Origin: Marifrigoribacter sp965178585
GTDB taxonomy: Bacteria > Bacteroidota > Bacteroidia > Flavobacteriales > Flavobacteriaceae
DNA length: 64,000 bases
Reading direction: 5' to 3'
Assembly (NCBI GenBank): GCA_965178585.1
Contig: OZ238267.1
Location: forward strand, 2,046,001 to 2,110,000
In this document: positions 35,366 through 42,370 of the stretch, piece by piece
Layout of the letters: each line of letters starts with the position of its first letter
How positions within the stretch are numbered: the stretch's first letter is position 1
Position numbers and translations under genes: made by a program
The notes under the pieces: model-generated
What the model saw: the letters and a program-made list of their open reading frames with translations, nothing else
The model's database searches: none
What the model was told of the DNA's origin: nothing

Positions 35366-35989
35366 CTAGTTACAGTTTTCTTTTAATAAATCATTAGCTC
35401 TTTCTGCTCCTCCACTAGGGTAAAATTCTTGAGAAGGATTATAATCTTTAAAAAGATCGATTGCTTTTTGTATTTCTACACAATAAGGTTCGATAGGTTG
35501 CCCAAAAAACTTTGCCCCTCCTATATCCCATTCAACTTTATTTAACACTACTCGTGGGTTATTAGGGTCTAATACCATCGCTTCTTGATACAAGCCGGCA
35601 ACTTTTCCTCCATACTTCATACCATAAGTAGTTCCATCATAAGCGACCCATACGGTGTGCCATAATGCATCTAAAAGTATCAACTCAACTTCATTTTTAT
35701 TAATGGCTTTTGATGCATTCATAAATTGAAGAGCCTTGTCCATTTGTGCATTCAATTTAGTTTCATCTTTTTCGCCAAAACAATAGATAATAGTAATATA
35801 AGAAGCATAATAAGATGGTAACCATTCATTAGGTTCTGCAGCAGCAATTCTTTCAAATAAATTTACAGCATCTGTAGACATTTCAGATTTCCATAAATCC
35901 AATGCTTTTTGCATACCTTTTTGATAAGGTGTTTGACTGAAACCTAAACAAGAGATTAAAACTATTAATATGGATATGATGGTCTTCAT
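35366..35989 (-). CDS. Exported TPR-like protein upstream of sensor kinase
   Basis: 207 residues with signal peptide (about 1-18, 'LISCLGFSQT'). Helical repeats with TPR-like spacing are seen ('MQKALDLWKSEMSTDAVNLF', 'LQFMNASKAINKNEVELILL', 'YQEAMVLDPNNPRVVLNKV'). The stop abuts the kinase start (35365/35366), so it is the first gene of the two-component operon. It might act as a periplasmic sensor partner, but that is a guess from position alone. Confidence 0.77.
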   Translation of the reverse strand: MKTIISILIVLISCLGFSQTPYQKGMQKALDLWKSEMSTDAVNLFERIAAAEPNEWLPSYYASYITIIYCFGEKDETKLNAQMDKALQFMNASKAINKNEVELILLDALWHTVWVAYDGTTYGMKYGGKVAGLYQEAMVLDPNNPRVVLNKVEWDIGGAKFFGQPIEPYCVEIQKAIDLFKDYNPSQEFYPSGGAERANDLLKENCN

Positions 35990-36060
35990 TTATATATTTT
36001 TTTTAAAATTATAATTTTAGTTTTTCCAATTTTGTTATTCTAATACTAATACTGCTTTTA

Positions 36061-36477
36061 TCAATTCATTTTAATTTGAAAGCTAAGCTCTTGATTATCT
36101 TTCACCTCAAAAATGGATTCTTCCCATTTAGGAGGCCCCATAGTTGTTTTAGGATTGTTTGATGTCCCCGTATTCTCTTTTGGAATCATTCCCATAATTA
36201 AATCTAATTTTCCATTGCCATTTTCATCATGATAAACAGAAATGGCATATACTCCATCTGGAACATCATTAAATGTTGCAGTAGCTTTTTGGTTTTTAAT
36301 TACTATTTCCTGGCTCAAATTAGACCCTCGCAAAAATGTTTCTTCATCATTAAATAAAGCAACTTTTGCTTTTCCATCATTGGATTCAAAACCAGACATT
36401 TCAACATTTATAGTATTTTGTGCTTGTAGTAAAACTCCTGTTAGAAGAAGTGTGAAATAAGTGAGTATAGTTTGCAT
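36061..36477 (-). CDS. DUF2141 protein (copy 1)
   Basis: 138 residues with signal peptide (about 1-19). The DUF2141 signature is clear: 'KAKVALFNDEETFL', 'TFNDVPDGVYAISVYHDENG', and 'MGPPKWEESIFEV' at the end. The 'HDENGNGKLD' loop, rich in Asp and Asn, looks able to bind calcium. Exported beta-sandwich proteins of unknown role. The promoter core is identical to that of the second DUF2141 gene at 56704-57132, 20 kb away. No near neighbour suggests a pathway. Confidence 0.86.
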   Translation of the reverse strand: MQTILTYFTLLLTGVLLQAQNTINVEMSGFESNDGKAKVALFNDEETFLRGSNLSQEIVIKNQKATATFNDVPDGVYAISVYHDENGNGKLDLIMGMIPKENTGTSNNPKTTMGPPKWEESIFEVKDNQELSFQIKMN

Positions 36478-36496
36478 AATAATTGGTTTTATTGTT

Positions 36497-36509
36497 GGTA
36501 CAAATATGC
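36497..36509 (-). promoter_or_regulatory. Promoter core of DUF2141 gene copy 1
   Basis: On the minus strand the bases read GCATATTTGTACC, containing CATATTTG, a one-mismatch match to TAnnTTTG, about 25 bp before the start codon. The identical 13 bases precede the other DUF2141 gene at 56658-56670. Confidence 0.55.
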
Positions 36510-36601
36510 AACAGATAAAGGTAGCTTAAAATTTACTTTTACTCAATTGTAATTTTTTAGGGATGAATTGTAATTATATTTATTTGGGAATTACAATAAC
36601 T

Positions 36602-37204
36602 TTATTCGTATTGCCTTATTATTTTACCATTGTCTTTTCCCATTACACTTCTAACATAAGCATTCACTGCTTTTTCCATTGAGACAGGGTTATGTCCAGG
36701 GAAATAATCTTTGTATTTATCGTAAGCATCCTCAACCATACCTAAAGAAACTACATTTACTCTAATACCTTTTTCAATTTCCAAAGCAACTGCTTTCACA
36801 AAACTGTGTATACCACCATTTACCATTGCTGCACTAGTAGTTTTTATTACAGGGTCGTCAGCCAATATTCCTGTTGATAATGTTATAGATCCATTTTGAT
36901 TCAAGTAATTTATTCCTATTCTTACTAAATTAACCTGTCCCATTAGTTTACTTTTTAATCCAATATAATAATCCTTTTCGGTTAGTTCATTAAAGTCTGC
37001 CCATTTTGCTTCACCTGCAATACAAATTATAGCATCTACTTTTCCAATTTTTTCTAATGTGTTTTTTATAGAATTAGAATCTGCAATATCTATTATTACA
37101 TCTCCACTTGTTCTACCTCCAATAATTACCTCATTTTTATCACCAAAGTGAGATGTTACTTTATTTCCGATAGTACCATTACCTCCAATTATAAATATTC
37201 TCAT
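36602..37204 (-). CDS. Short-chain dehydrogenase/reductase lacking the catalytic Tyr
   Basis: 200 residues, a short SDR. The cofactor loop 'GGNGTIGNKV' (7-16) and 'DAIICIAGEAKW' are present, as is the Ser region 'SITLSTGI'. In place of the usual Y-x-x-x-K the sequence reads 'MVNGGIHSFVKAVALE': the Lys is kept but no Tyr stands four positions before it. This pattern occurs in a known atypical SDR group, so reduced or altered activity cannot be assumed. Substrate unknown. It lies alone on the minus strand, 33 bp from the NTF2-like gene. Confidence 0.82.
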   Translation of the reverse strand: MRIFIIGGNGTIGNKVTSHFGDKNEVIIGGRTSGDVIIDIADSNSIKNTLEKIGKVDAIICIAGEAKWADFNELTEKDYYIGLKSKLMGQVNLVRIGINYLNQNGSITLSTGILADDPVIKTTSAAMVNGGIHSFVKAVALEIEKGIRVNVVSLGMVEDAYDKYKDYFPGHNPVSMEKAVNAYVRSVMGKDNGKIIRQYE

Positions 37205-37237
37205 GCTATTTTTCTTAATAGTTTGGTTATGCTTTCG

Positions 37238-37693
37238 TTATTGTTTCTTTGGATATTCCCTCCAAGTATAACTTTTATGGACAATTTTCCATGAACCTTC
37301 ATATTTTAATAACAGAAAATAATCGGTAAATATTTTCCAGTTTGGTATGTCTATTTCAGCTTTTGCTATAGCTGCATTATTTTCATAATCAATAGAAATA
37401 ATTCTTCCAATACGGCTATTCTTCTCTCCAATTCTCATTTTACCTATATAGTCCTTTCCTGACCAAATTCTTAAGCTATCCTCTTTAGTTACTGAATAGA
37501 GATTAAAATCTGGATGGAATGCTCTTTTTAACCTTTCTGGCTCTCCATTTGCGGTACCATCTATGTAGTCCATTAAAGTTTCGGTTATTTGTTCTATATC
37601 CGATTTGCTATTCTCAGATTGGGCATTAGCATTCAATCCTATTAGAATGGCAAATGCTAGAGTAACTATTTTAAGTAATTTCATTTTTTTCAT
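37238..37693 (-). CDS. Exported NTF2-like protein (putative lumazine-binding type)
   Basis: 151 residues; signal peptide about 1-24 ('LIGLNANAQ'). The SnoaL/NTF2-like fold shows in 'ITETLMDYIDGTANGEPERL', 'RAFHPDFNLYSV' and the terminal strands 'TDYFLLLKYEGSWKIVHKSY'. This group (putative lumazine-binding) is common in Bacteroidota, with unknown ligands. The start codon overlaps the stop of the DUF6090 gene upstream by one base, so both are translated from one message. Confidence 0.82.
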   Translation of the reverse strand: MKKMKLLKIVTLAFAILIGLNANAQSENSKSDIEQITETLMDYIDGTANGEPERLKRAFHPDFNLYSVTKEDSLRIWSGKDYIGKMRIGEKNSRIGRIISIDYENNAAIAKAEIDIPNWKIFTDYFLLLKYEGSWKIVHKSYTWREYPKKQ

Positions 37694-38481
37694 TATTTAT
37701 TAATTTCGGAATTAATTAATCCTATCAATTCATTAATATATTCTACCAGATTTTTGTGCTTACTGGCCAACCCGCTATTATTCATCATTGCAAGTTTTAA
37801 ACCATTAGTAAATGTCTGATTATTATGTTGCCATTGCGCATCTTCAATAATTTTACTTCTCTTTGATTCTGGAATATCTTCTATACTTAATCTGTTTGGA
37901 AACCCATAGGTTGGTAAAGTTGTATCATAAAATTCTATAACAGATACTTTATTAACGTGCGGGTCATAAAGGTATTCTTCATATTCTCTCCTCATATGGT
38001 ATTCGCTACTTGCAATAGAAGCGTAAAGGTTTTCTAACTCTAAGAGTCTATTCTTAATTGCATCATTTCTTATTAAACTAAGATTTCCTGAACTCAATAA
38101 TTCTTTAAATGTATTGTTATTTGGGACAAAGTCCTTCCACATAAAAATCAGTTCGTAGTTGTCTGTATATATTTGAACATCTTCAATGCTTTGCGGAACT
38201 TCACCATTTACGAGTTTAGAACAAACTTGAGCTTTTTTAAAATGATAGGTTACGAACTTTTCACAATTTAAAACCTCATTTTGTAAATCGACTTTCAAAT
38301 TTTTGAGATAATTTACTTCTTTAGCTCGTTCCTTTCTATTTTCATTCCAATTATTAATAGATAAAGCAATTAAAATTCCTATTACTACTAATACAATTTC
38401 ACCTATGGCATATTTAAAATATTTTCCTGTTTTATTCTCCATTAGAAGGTTTTGACGAATTTTTCGAAAGAATTTAATCAT
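37693..38481 (-). CDS. DUF6090 family membrane protein (copy 1)
   Basis: 262 residues. The first 51 residues are almost identical to those of the gene at 39193-39936: 'MIKFFRKIRQNLLMENKTGK', then a single membrane helix at about 28-45 and 'NNWNENRK'. The rest is a predicted helical, extracytoplasmic or cytoplasmic domain that has diverged. Function unknown; Bacteroidota genomes often carry many copies that share this N-terminal helix. It is followed directly by the NTF2-like gene. Confidence 0.84.
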   Translation of the reverse strand: MIKFFRKIRQNLLMENKTGKYFKYAIGEIVLVVIGILIALSINNWNENRKERAKEVNYLKNLKVDLQNEVLNCEKFVTYHFKKAQVCSKLVNGEVPQSIEDVQIYTDNYELIFMWKDFVPNNNTFKELLSSGNLSLIRNDAIKNRLLELENLYASIASSEYHMRREYEEYLYDPHVNKVSVIEFYDTTLPTYGFPNRLSIEDIPESKRSKIIEDAQWQHNNQTFTNGLKLAMMNNSGLASKHKNLVEYINELIGLINSEINK

Positions 38482-38543
38482 AATTTGTTTCTCACAAAAG
38501 AGGTGCCTTTTTAGTTAATCTTAATTATTCCATTTTTTCAAAT

Positions 38544-39017
38544 TCAAATGGTATTTTTTATTTCACCTCCCGAAACCATTGCATTTAATCTATTCCCGTT
38601 TTTCCAATATTTTATTTCATTTGGAAAGTCTAGTTCTTTATTTTCACAAGTAAACTCGTAATCATTATGACTGACCCCAACAAATGTAACTGATTCCAAT
38701 TCTTCGGGAACCTTTACAGTTAAATTCCATTTCTCATTTGATTTTATTAACAATATATTTTCTTGCTTTATGGTGTCTCCATTTTGCATTGTAAAACCAA
38801 TTCCAGAATATTCAGTTTCCTTAATTTTTTCCCAGTTTTCAAAAGTTTCTTTTCCTTCTTCCTCGTTTAATCTCTTCCATTTACCCAATAACCAATCAAA
38901 GTTCTCAGTCTTTTCAATCAAAGGTGTAGCTGTTATATCTTCTTTTTGGTTTTCCTTTTTATTTTGGTTACAGGATATTATCAAAATACCAACTAATAAA
39001 ATCAATAGTTTGTTCAT
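38544..39017 (-). CDS. DUF6265-type lipoprotein with frame-shifted C-terminus
   Basis: 157 residues from ATG at 39017, chosen because it starts directly at the signal peptide 'MNKLLILLVGILIISC' (lipobox ending in Cys16); an upstream in-frame ATG at 39044 is less likely. 'FDWLLGKWKRL', 'EEGKETFENWEK' and 'LESVTFVGVSHNDYEF' fit the DUF6265/lipocalin-like family. The protein ends 'GGEIKNTI'. Removing one base from the A6 run (T6 on the plus strand, 38554-38559) would instead give 'GEIKIPFEFEKME' and a stop at 38525-38527, a far more typical end. So the last residues are probably altered by a one-base insertion. Confidence 0.78.
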   Translation of the reverse strand: MNKLLILLVGILIISCNQNKKENQKEDITATPLIEKTENFDWLLGKWKRLNEEEGKETFENWEKIKETEYSGIGFTMQNGDTIKQENILLIKSNEKWNLTVKVPEELESVTFVGVSHNDYEFTCENKELDFPNEIKYWKNGNRLNAMVSGGEIKNTI

Positions 39018-39192
39018 AATTATTTTTTTTAAAACCGTGTTCATAAACGGCTAATTTCTTAGACAATTACTAAAAATAGTAAAAGAAAACGAATCAGAGA
39101 AATTTGTAGAATTTTGATGCTGCCAGTTTAACTAACTTGTTAGTGATTTCATACAATTATGCAATTAATAATTCACCACTTAAATCTGCATT

Positions 39193-39936
39193 CTATTTTT
39201 TAAATTCAGTGTTAACAAGGTTTAGTATTTCTTCAATTTCCAGCAATATTTTTTCTAATTGCTTGATATTTGTTTTTTCGTTATAAATTTTAAGAAAAGA
39301 AGCGTATTCTATAGACAGGATTATCTTATCGGAATTATTCTCTATTTTTAAATAATCTTTTAATTCTGGTTGGTTTTCTAATCTTTTTTGAAAACCAGGA
39401 ATAGATCCAGCTAACCCTGTTGGGCTTATATTATCCATATAATAAGCATAATTGGCATTTGCAAATTCAATAATTAAATCCTGCGTTCGTTTTAAATCGG
39501 TTAACTTATTTCGTAAATTTATTGGAATCAGTTTAATGTCTCCAGTGCTTTCTAGAGATACTATAGTACTACTTTGGAATCTAATATTATCTGTTGTAAA
39601 ATTTAATTTATTTTGATTATTTAAAACTTCATTAATTGATAAATTTGGTTTTTTATATGTATCTAAATAATCATTGTATTGGTCAATTCTTGATTGGTAT
39701 AAAGCTACTTTATCTCTTATATAAGTTGTATCCTTATTTAAATCTTTTAAAAGTTGCTGATAATAAGTTTGTCTTAATTCATTAAGTTTCCTGTTTTCAT
39801 TCCAGTTGTTTATGGATAAAGCAATAAGAATTCCAATAACTACTAATATGATTTCTCCTATGGCGTATTTGAAGTATTTTCCTGTTTTATTCTCCATAAG
39901 AAGGTTTTGACGAATTTTTCTAAAGAATTTAATCAT
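39193..39936 (-). CDS. DUF6090 family membrane protein (copy 2)
   Basis: 247 residues. The first 51 residues match copy 1 except for one Val/Ile change, including the membrane helix at about 28-45 and 'SINNWNENRK'. The remainder ('LRQTYYQQLLKDLNKDTTYI', 'VNTEFKK' end) is a helical domain of different sequence. Function unknown. The start overlaps the end of the CNNM gene by eight bases. With copy 1 it brackets the DUF6265-type gene. Confidence 0.84.
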   Translation of the reverse strand: MIKFFRKIRQNLLMENKTGKYFKYAIGEIILVVIGILIALSINNWNENRKLNELRQTYYQQLLKDLNKDTTYIRDKVALYQSRIDQYNDYLDTYKKPNLSINEVLNNQNKLNFTTDNIRFQSSTIVSLESTGDIKLIPINLRNKLTDLKRTQDLIIEFANANYAYYMDNISPTGLAGSIPGFQKRLENQPELKDYLKIENNSDKIILSIEYASFLKIYNEKTNIKQLEKILLEIEEILNLVNTEFKK

Positions 39937-41032
39937 CTAAATCGTTTTCATCATCATCATCATCGTCATCTTCTTCTTCTTCATCGTCTGGACTTAATAA
40001 GTTATATTTTACTTGCCTGGTTTTCCAACGTTCCCTGGCGAACTTTTGCATATCTGAGATCGTATCTTTTTCATCCAGAATTTCAAGTCCAAGTAATGTT
40101 TCTATGATATCCTCCATAGTCACAATTCCATCCAGTCCTCCATATTCATCCATAATAAGGGCAATGTGCTCTTTATTGTCTAGAAGCTCTTCCCAAAGTG
40201 AAAATAGAACGGTAGAATTGGGAGCCATCACAATCTCCCTCTTTACATCAATTAGTTTTAAGTGATGCTTATCCTCTGCTAATTTTTCAAAAACCTTCTG
40301 CCTGAAGACGTACCCAGTGATATTCTCTTCAGTTTTTGAATAGACCGGTATTCTTGAAAATTTTAAAAAGTTTTTATTTTTTAAAAAATCGCTTAGCGGT
40401 AGGTTCTCTTCTGCTGTAGCCACAACGACTCTTGGAGTCATAATCTCTGTTACCTTTACATTCTTTAGCTTGAGAATATTCTGAATGATTTTGTGTTCTT
40501 TTTCCGAAACAATCCCTTCATCTGCACCCATACTTGCTACAGCTGCAATTTCCTCCCGACTAGTGGATTGTTCATTATTCTTATTTGAAAACATCTTGGT
40601 TAATACTGATGACATCATTACCAATGGATATGTGATAACGATCATAATATTGATAGTAATGGTAGTGACCTTTGACAAGTTTCTACAATAACGTGCTCCA
40701 ATAGTCTTCGGTATAATTTCTGTAATAATCAGTATCAACAAGGTTAGTATTACAGATACAATTGCGAAGGAAGCCTCTCCAAACACAATTACTGCCTGTA
40801 CTCCCACTCCAGCAGCTCCTATAGTATGAGCTACGGTATTCAACGATAAAATGGCTGATAAGGGTTTGTCAATATTGGTTTTCATTTCAATAAATGAACT
40901 TGCCCATTTATGTCCTTCTTCTTGCTTAACTATCAAAAAGGAATGAGGAGTTGATAGCAAAACCGATTCGGCAATGGAACAAGTGAAAGAAACAAAAAGA
41001 GCCAGAAATAAATAAGCAAATAGTAGAATCAT
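39929..41032 (-). CDS. CNNM/CorC-type transporter with CBS domains
   Basis: 367 residues. A DUF21 membrane domain (about 1-165) has the family N-terminus 'FAYLFLALFVSFTCSIAESV'. It is followed by a CBS pair (about 195-320; 'VTEIMTPRVVVATAEENLPL', 'ALIMDEYGGLDGIVTMEDII'). The CorC_HlyC domain normally found last is missing; the protein ends in a run of acidic residues (EEEEDDDDDDD). The family handles Mg2+ or other divalent cations. Base composition is unlike its neighbours: 60-base stretches reach 38-45% G+C here against about 25% in the adjoining DUF6090 gene, which hints at recent transfer. Confidence 0.88.
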   Translation of the reverse strand: MILLFAYLFLALFVSFTCSIAESVLLSTPHSFLIVKQEEGHKWASSFIEMKTNIDKPLSAILSLNTVAHTIGAAGVGVQAVIVFGEASFAIVSVILTLLILIITEIIPKTIGARYCRNLSKVTTITINIMIVITYPLVMMSSVLTKMFSNKNNEQSTSREEIAAVASMGADEGIVSEKEHKIIQNILKLKNVKVTEIMTPRVVVATAEENLPLSDFLKNKNFLKFSRIPVYSKTEENITGYVFRQKVFEKLAEDKHHLKLIDVKREIVMAPNSTVLFSLWEELLDNKEHIALIMDEYGGLDGIVTMEDIIETLLGLEILDEKDTISDMQKFARERWKTRQVKYNLLSPDDEEEEDDDDDDDENDLDD

Positions 41033-41167
41033 ATTTTTATATCAGATGCAACGAGGTATCATTCCCAAAGATAACAATAATCAAATAAAAATAGTAATTT
41101 CAGAAGTAGTAAACTTATTAAATCTCTAAAAACAAAAAGAGAGATAAAGTTATTTTTTAAGTAGAAT

Positions 41168-41920
41168 CTAATAATTTACTTTTGAAATGGTAGTTTCCCC
41201 AATAACAATTCCTTTATTAAGACTAGGACTACCTGAATAACTAATAGTTGCCTCTCCATAAGATGTTATTTTTAACTTTTTTGAAACATTAAACTGAAAA
41301 GTACCATCTCCATATGCAGTTAGTTTTGTTTCTGAATTTATGATATTAGAAGTATTGATCTTACTTTCGCCATATGCAGTAAATTTTTGACTTTCGATTT
41401 CACCTTTACCTATTAGCAAATAACTTTCGCCATATATTGATACAGCTAAATTTTTTATATCAACTTCATTAATGTAAACTTGGGATTCACCATAAATACT
41501 TAATCGCAATTTTTCGGCATTTAATTTACTTTCAAATACAAATTTTTCTTCTCCTCTTAAATCTAATGAAGTGATTTTTTTATAGGTAATTATTGCCTTA
41601 ACAATAGTTCCATTGTAAATAGATGTCTTGTAATTGTAACCATTTCCTTTTTCTTTCTTTTGGTCTGTTGTTATTTTTGCTCCTTCTAAAAATACATTAA
41701 GCGTATTATTTTTAACAACTACATTTAATTTCTCCGATGGTACTGTAATAGACTCAATGCTAACCGACTCTTTATTTCCTTCTTTAAAAACAACTTCTAT
41801 ATGTGGGCTAACAACTACCTCATTAAAACTATCAACATCTATTTGTTTAGATTGAGCTGTCAAATAATTTGTGAAAAGCAATAAAGTTATGATTGGAAAA
41901 ATTAATTGATTTTTAAACAT
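41168..41920 (-). CDS. GIN-domain (DUF2807) protein, YGES-repeat form
   Basis: 250 residues with signal peptide (about 1-22). From about residue 125 on, a turn motif recurs every 20 or so residues: 'IYGESQVYI', 'IYGESYLLI', 'AYGESKINT', 'AYGDGTFQF', 'SYGEATISY'. This is the right-handed beta-helix of head-GIN (DUF2807) proteins. Exported adhesin- or scaffold-like fold with no catalytic residues. A paralogue with a different turn motif (SSGAD) lies at 63234-63956 in the PspC operon. This copy stands alone. Confidence 0.82.
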   Translation of the reverse strand: MFKNQLIFPIITLLLFTNYLTAQSKQIDVDSFNEVVVSPHIEVVFKEGNKESVSIESITVPSEKLNVVVKNNTLNVFLEGAKITTDQKKEKGNGYNYKTSIYNGTIVKAIITYKKITSLDLRGEEKFVFESKLNAEKLRLSIYGESQVYINEVDIKNLAVSIYGESYLLIGKGEIESQKFTAYGESKINTSNIINSETKLTAYGDGTFQFNVSKKLKITSYGEATISYSGSPSLNKGIVIGETTISKVNY

Positions 41921-42018
41921 CTTATTGGTTTTTAGTGATTATGTTTTTTATAAGGATAGTTTGTTTTTTAAATTGTTACACTTTCAAGTTGTTTTCTCTA
42001 AAAAATGTATTTACTTTT

Positions 42019-42303
42019 TTAATTTCCAGCGAAGGGGGTCCCAAAAATTCCTACAGCAAGTTCTGCCCAAACTAATAAAAATAATATCAAAATAGCCATA
42101 ATGAAAAATATCCTGTACCTGAATTTAGAGACCTTCCTCAAAACATATTCACATACTAGGCCTGTACTTAGTAGCAAAACTCCCATGATAACAAAATCCA
42201 ATATTGTCTAAGAAACTTCATTAGTAAACTGCATTGCTATCAATGGAATGAGCAATAAAATTAGCACTACAATTAAAATAACTATAAGATTATTTTTTTT
42301 CAT
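42019..42303 (-). pseudogene. Small membrane protein gene interrupted by an in-frame amber stop
   Basis: An ATG at 42303 opens a frame giving 31 residues with one membrane helix (ILIVVLILLLIPLIAM) and ending 'MQFTNEVS', then TAG (42208-42210). The same frame continues without shift for 62 more residues: 'TILDFVIMGVLLLSTGLVCE', then 'LRKV', a further helix and 'WAELAVGIFGTPFAGN'. Reading TGG (Trp) for TAG gives a 94-residue protein with three spans and no break. Read as annotated by a start-codon search, only the second part (42019-42201, TTG start) would be called. I infer a recent nonsense mutation, a sequencing error, or an unusual read-through. Confidence 0.66.
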
Positions 42304-42370
42304 AATATAATGCTAAGATAAAACTTATAAATCACTTGTTGTCTTACTAAAATTGAATTCAATTTAATTC

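Noticed and set aside
36005..36018. 14-base palindrome AAAATTATAATTTT upstream of the TPR-like gene
   Set aside because: Pure A/T palindromes of this size are expected by chance in such DNA.
39940..39985. CATCATCATCATCATCGTC run as a microsatellite
   Set aside because: It encodes the acidic tail of the CNNM protein and the codons are mixed; no separate repeat function is indicated.
40485..40691. Plus-strand frame within the CNNM gene
   Set aside because: Shadow of the transporter gene; the hydrophobic translation mirrors the membrane segments on the other strand.
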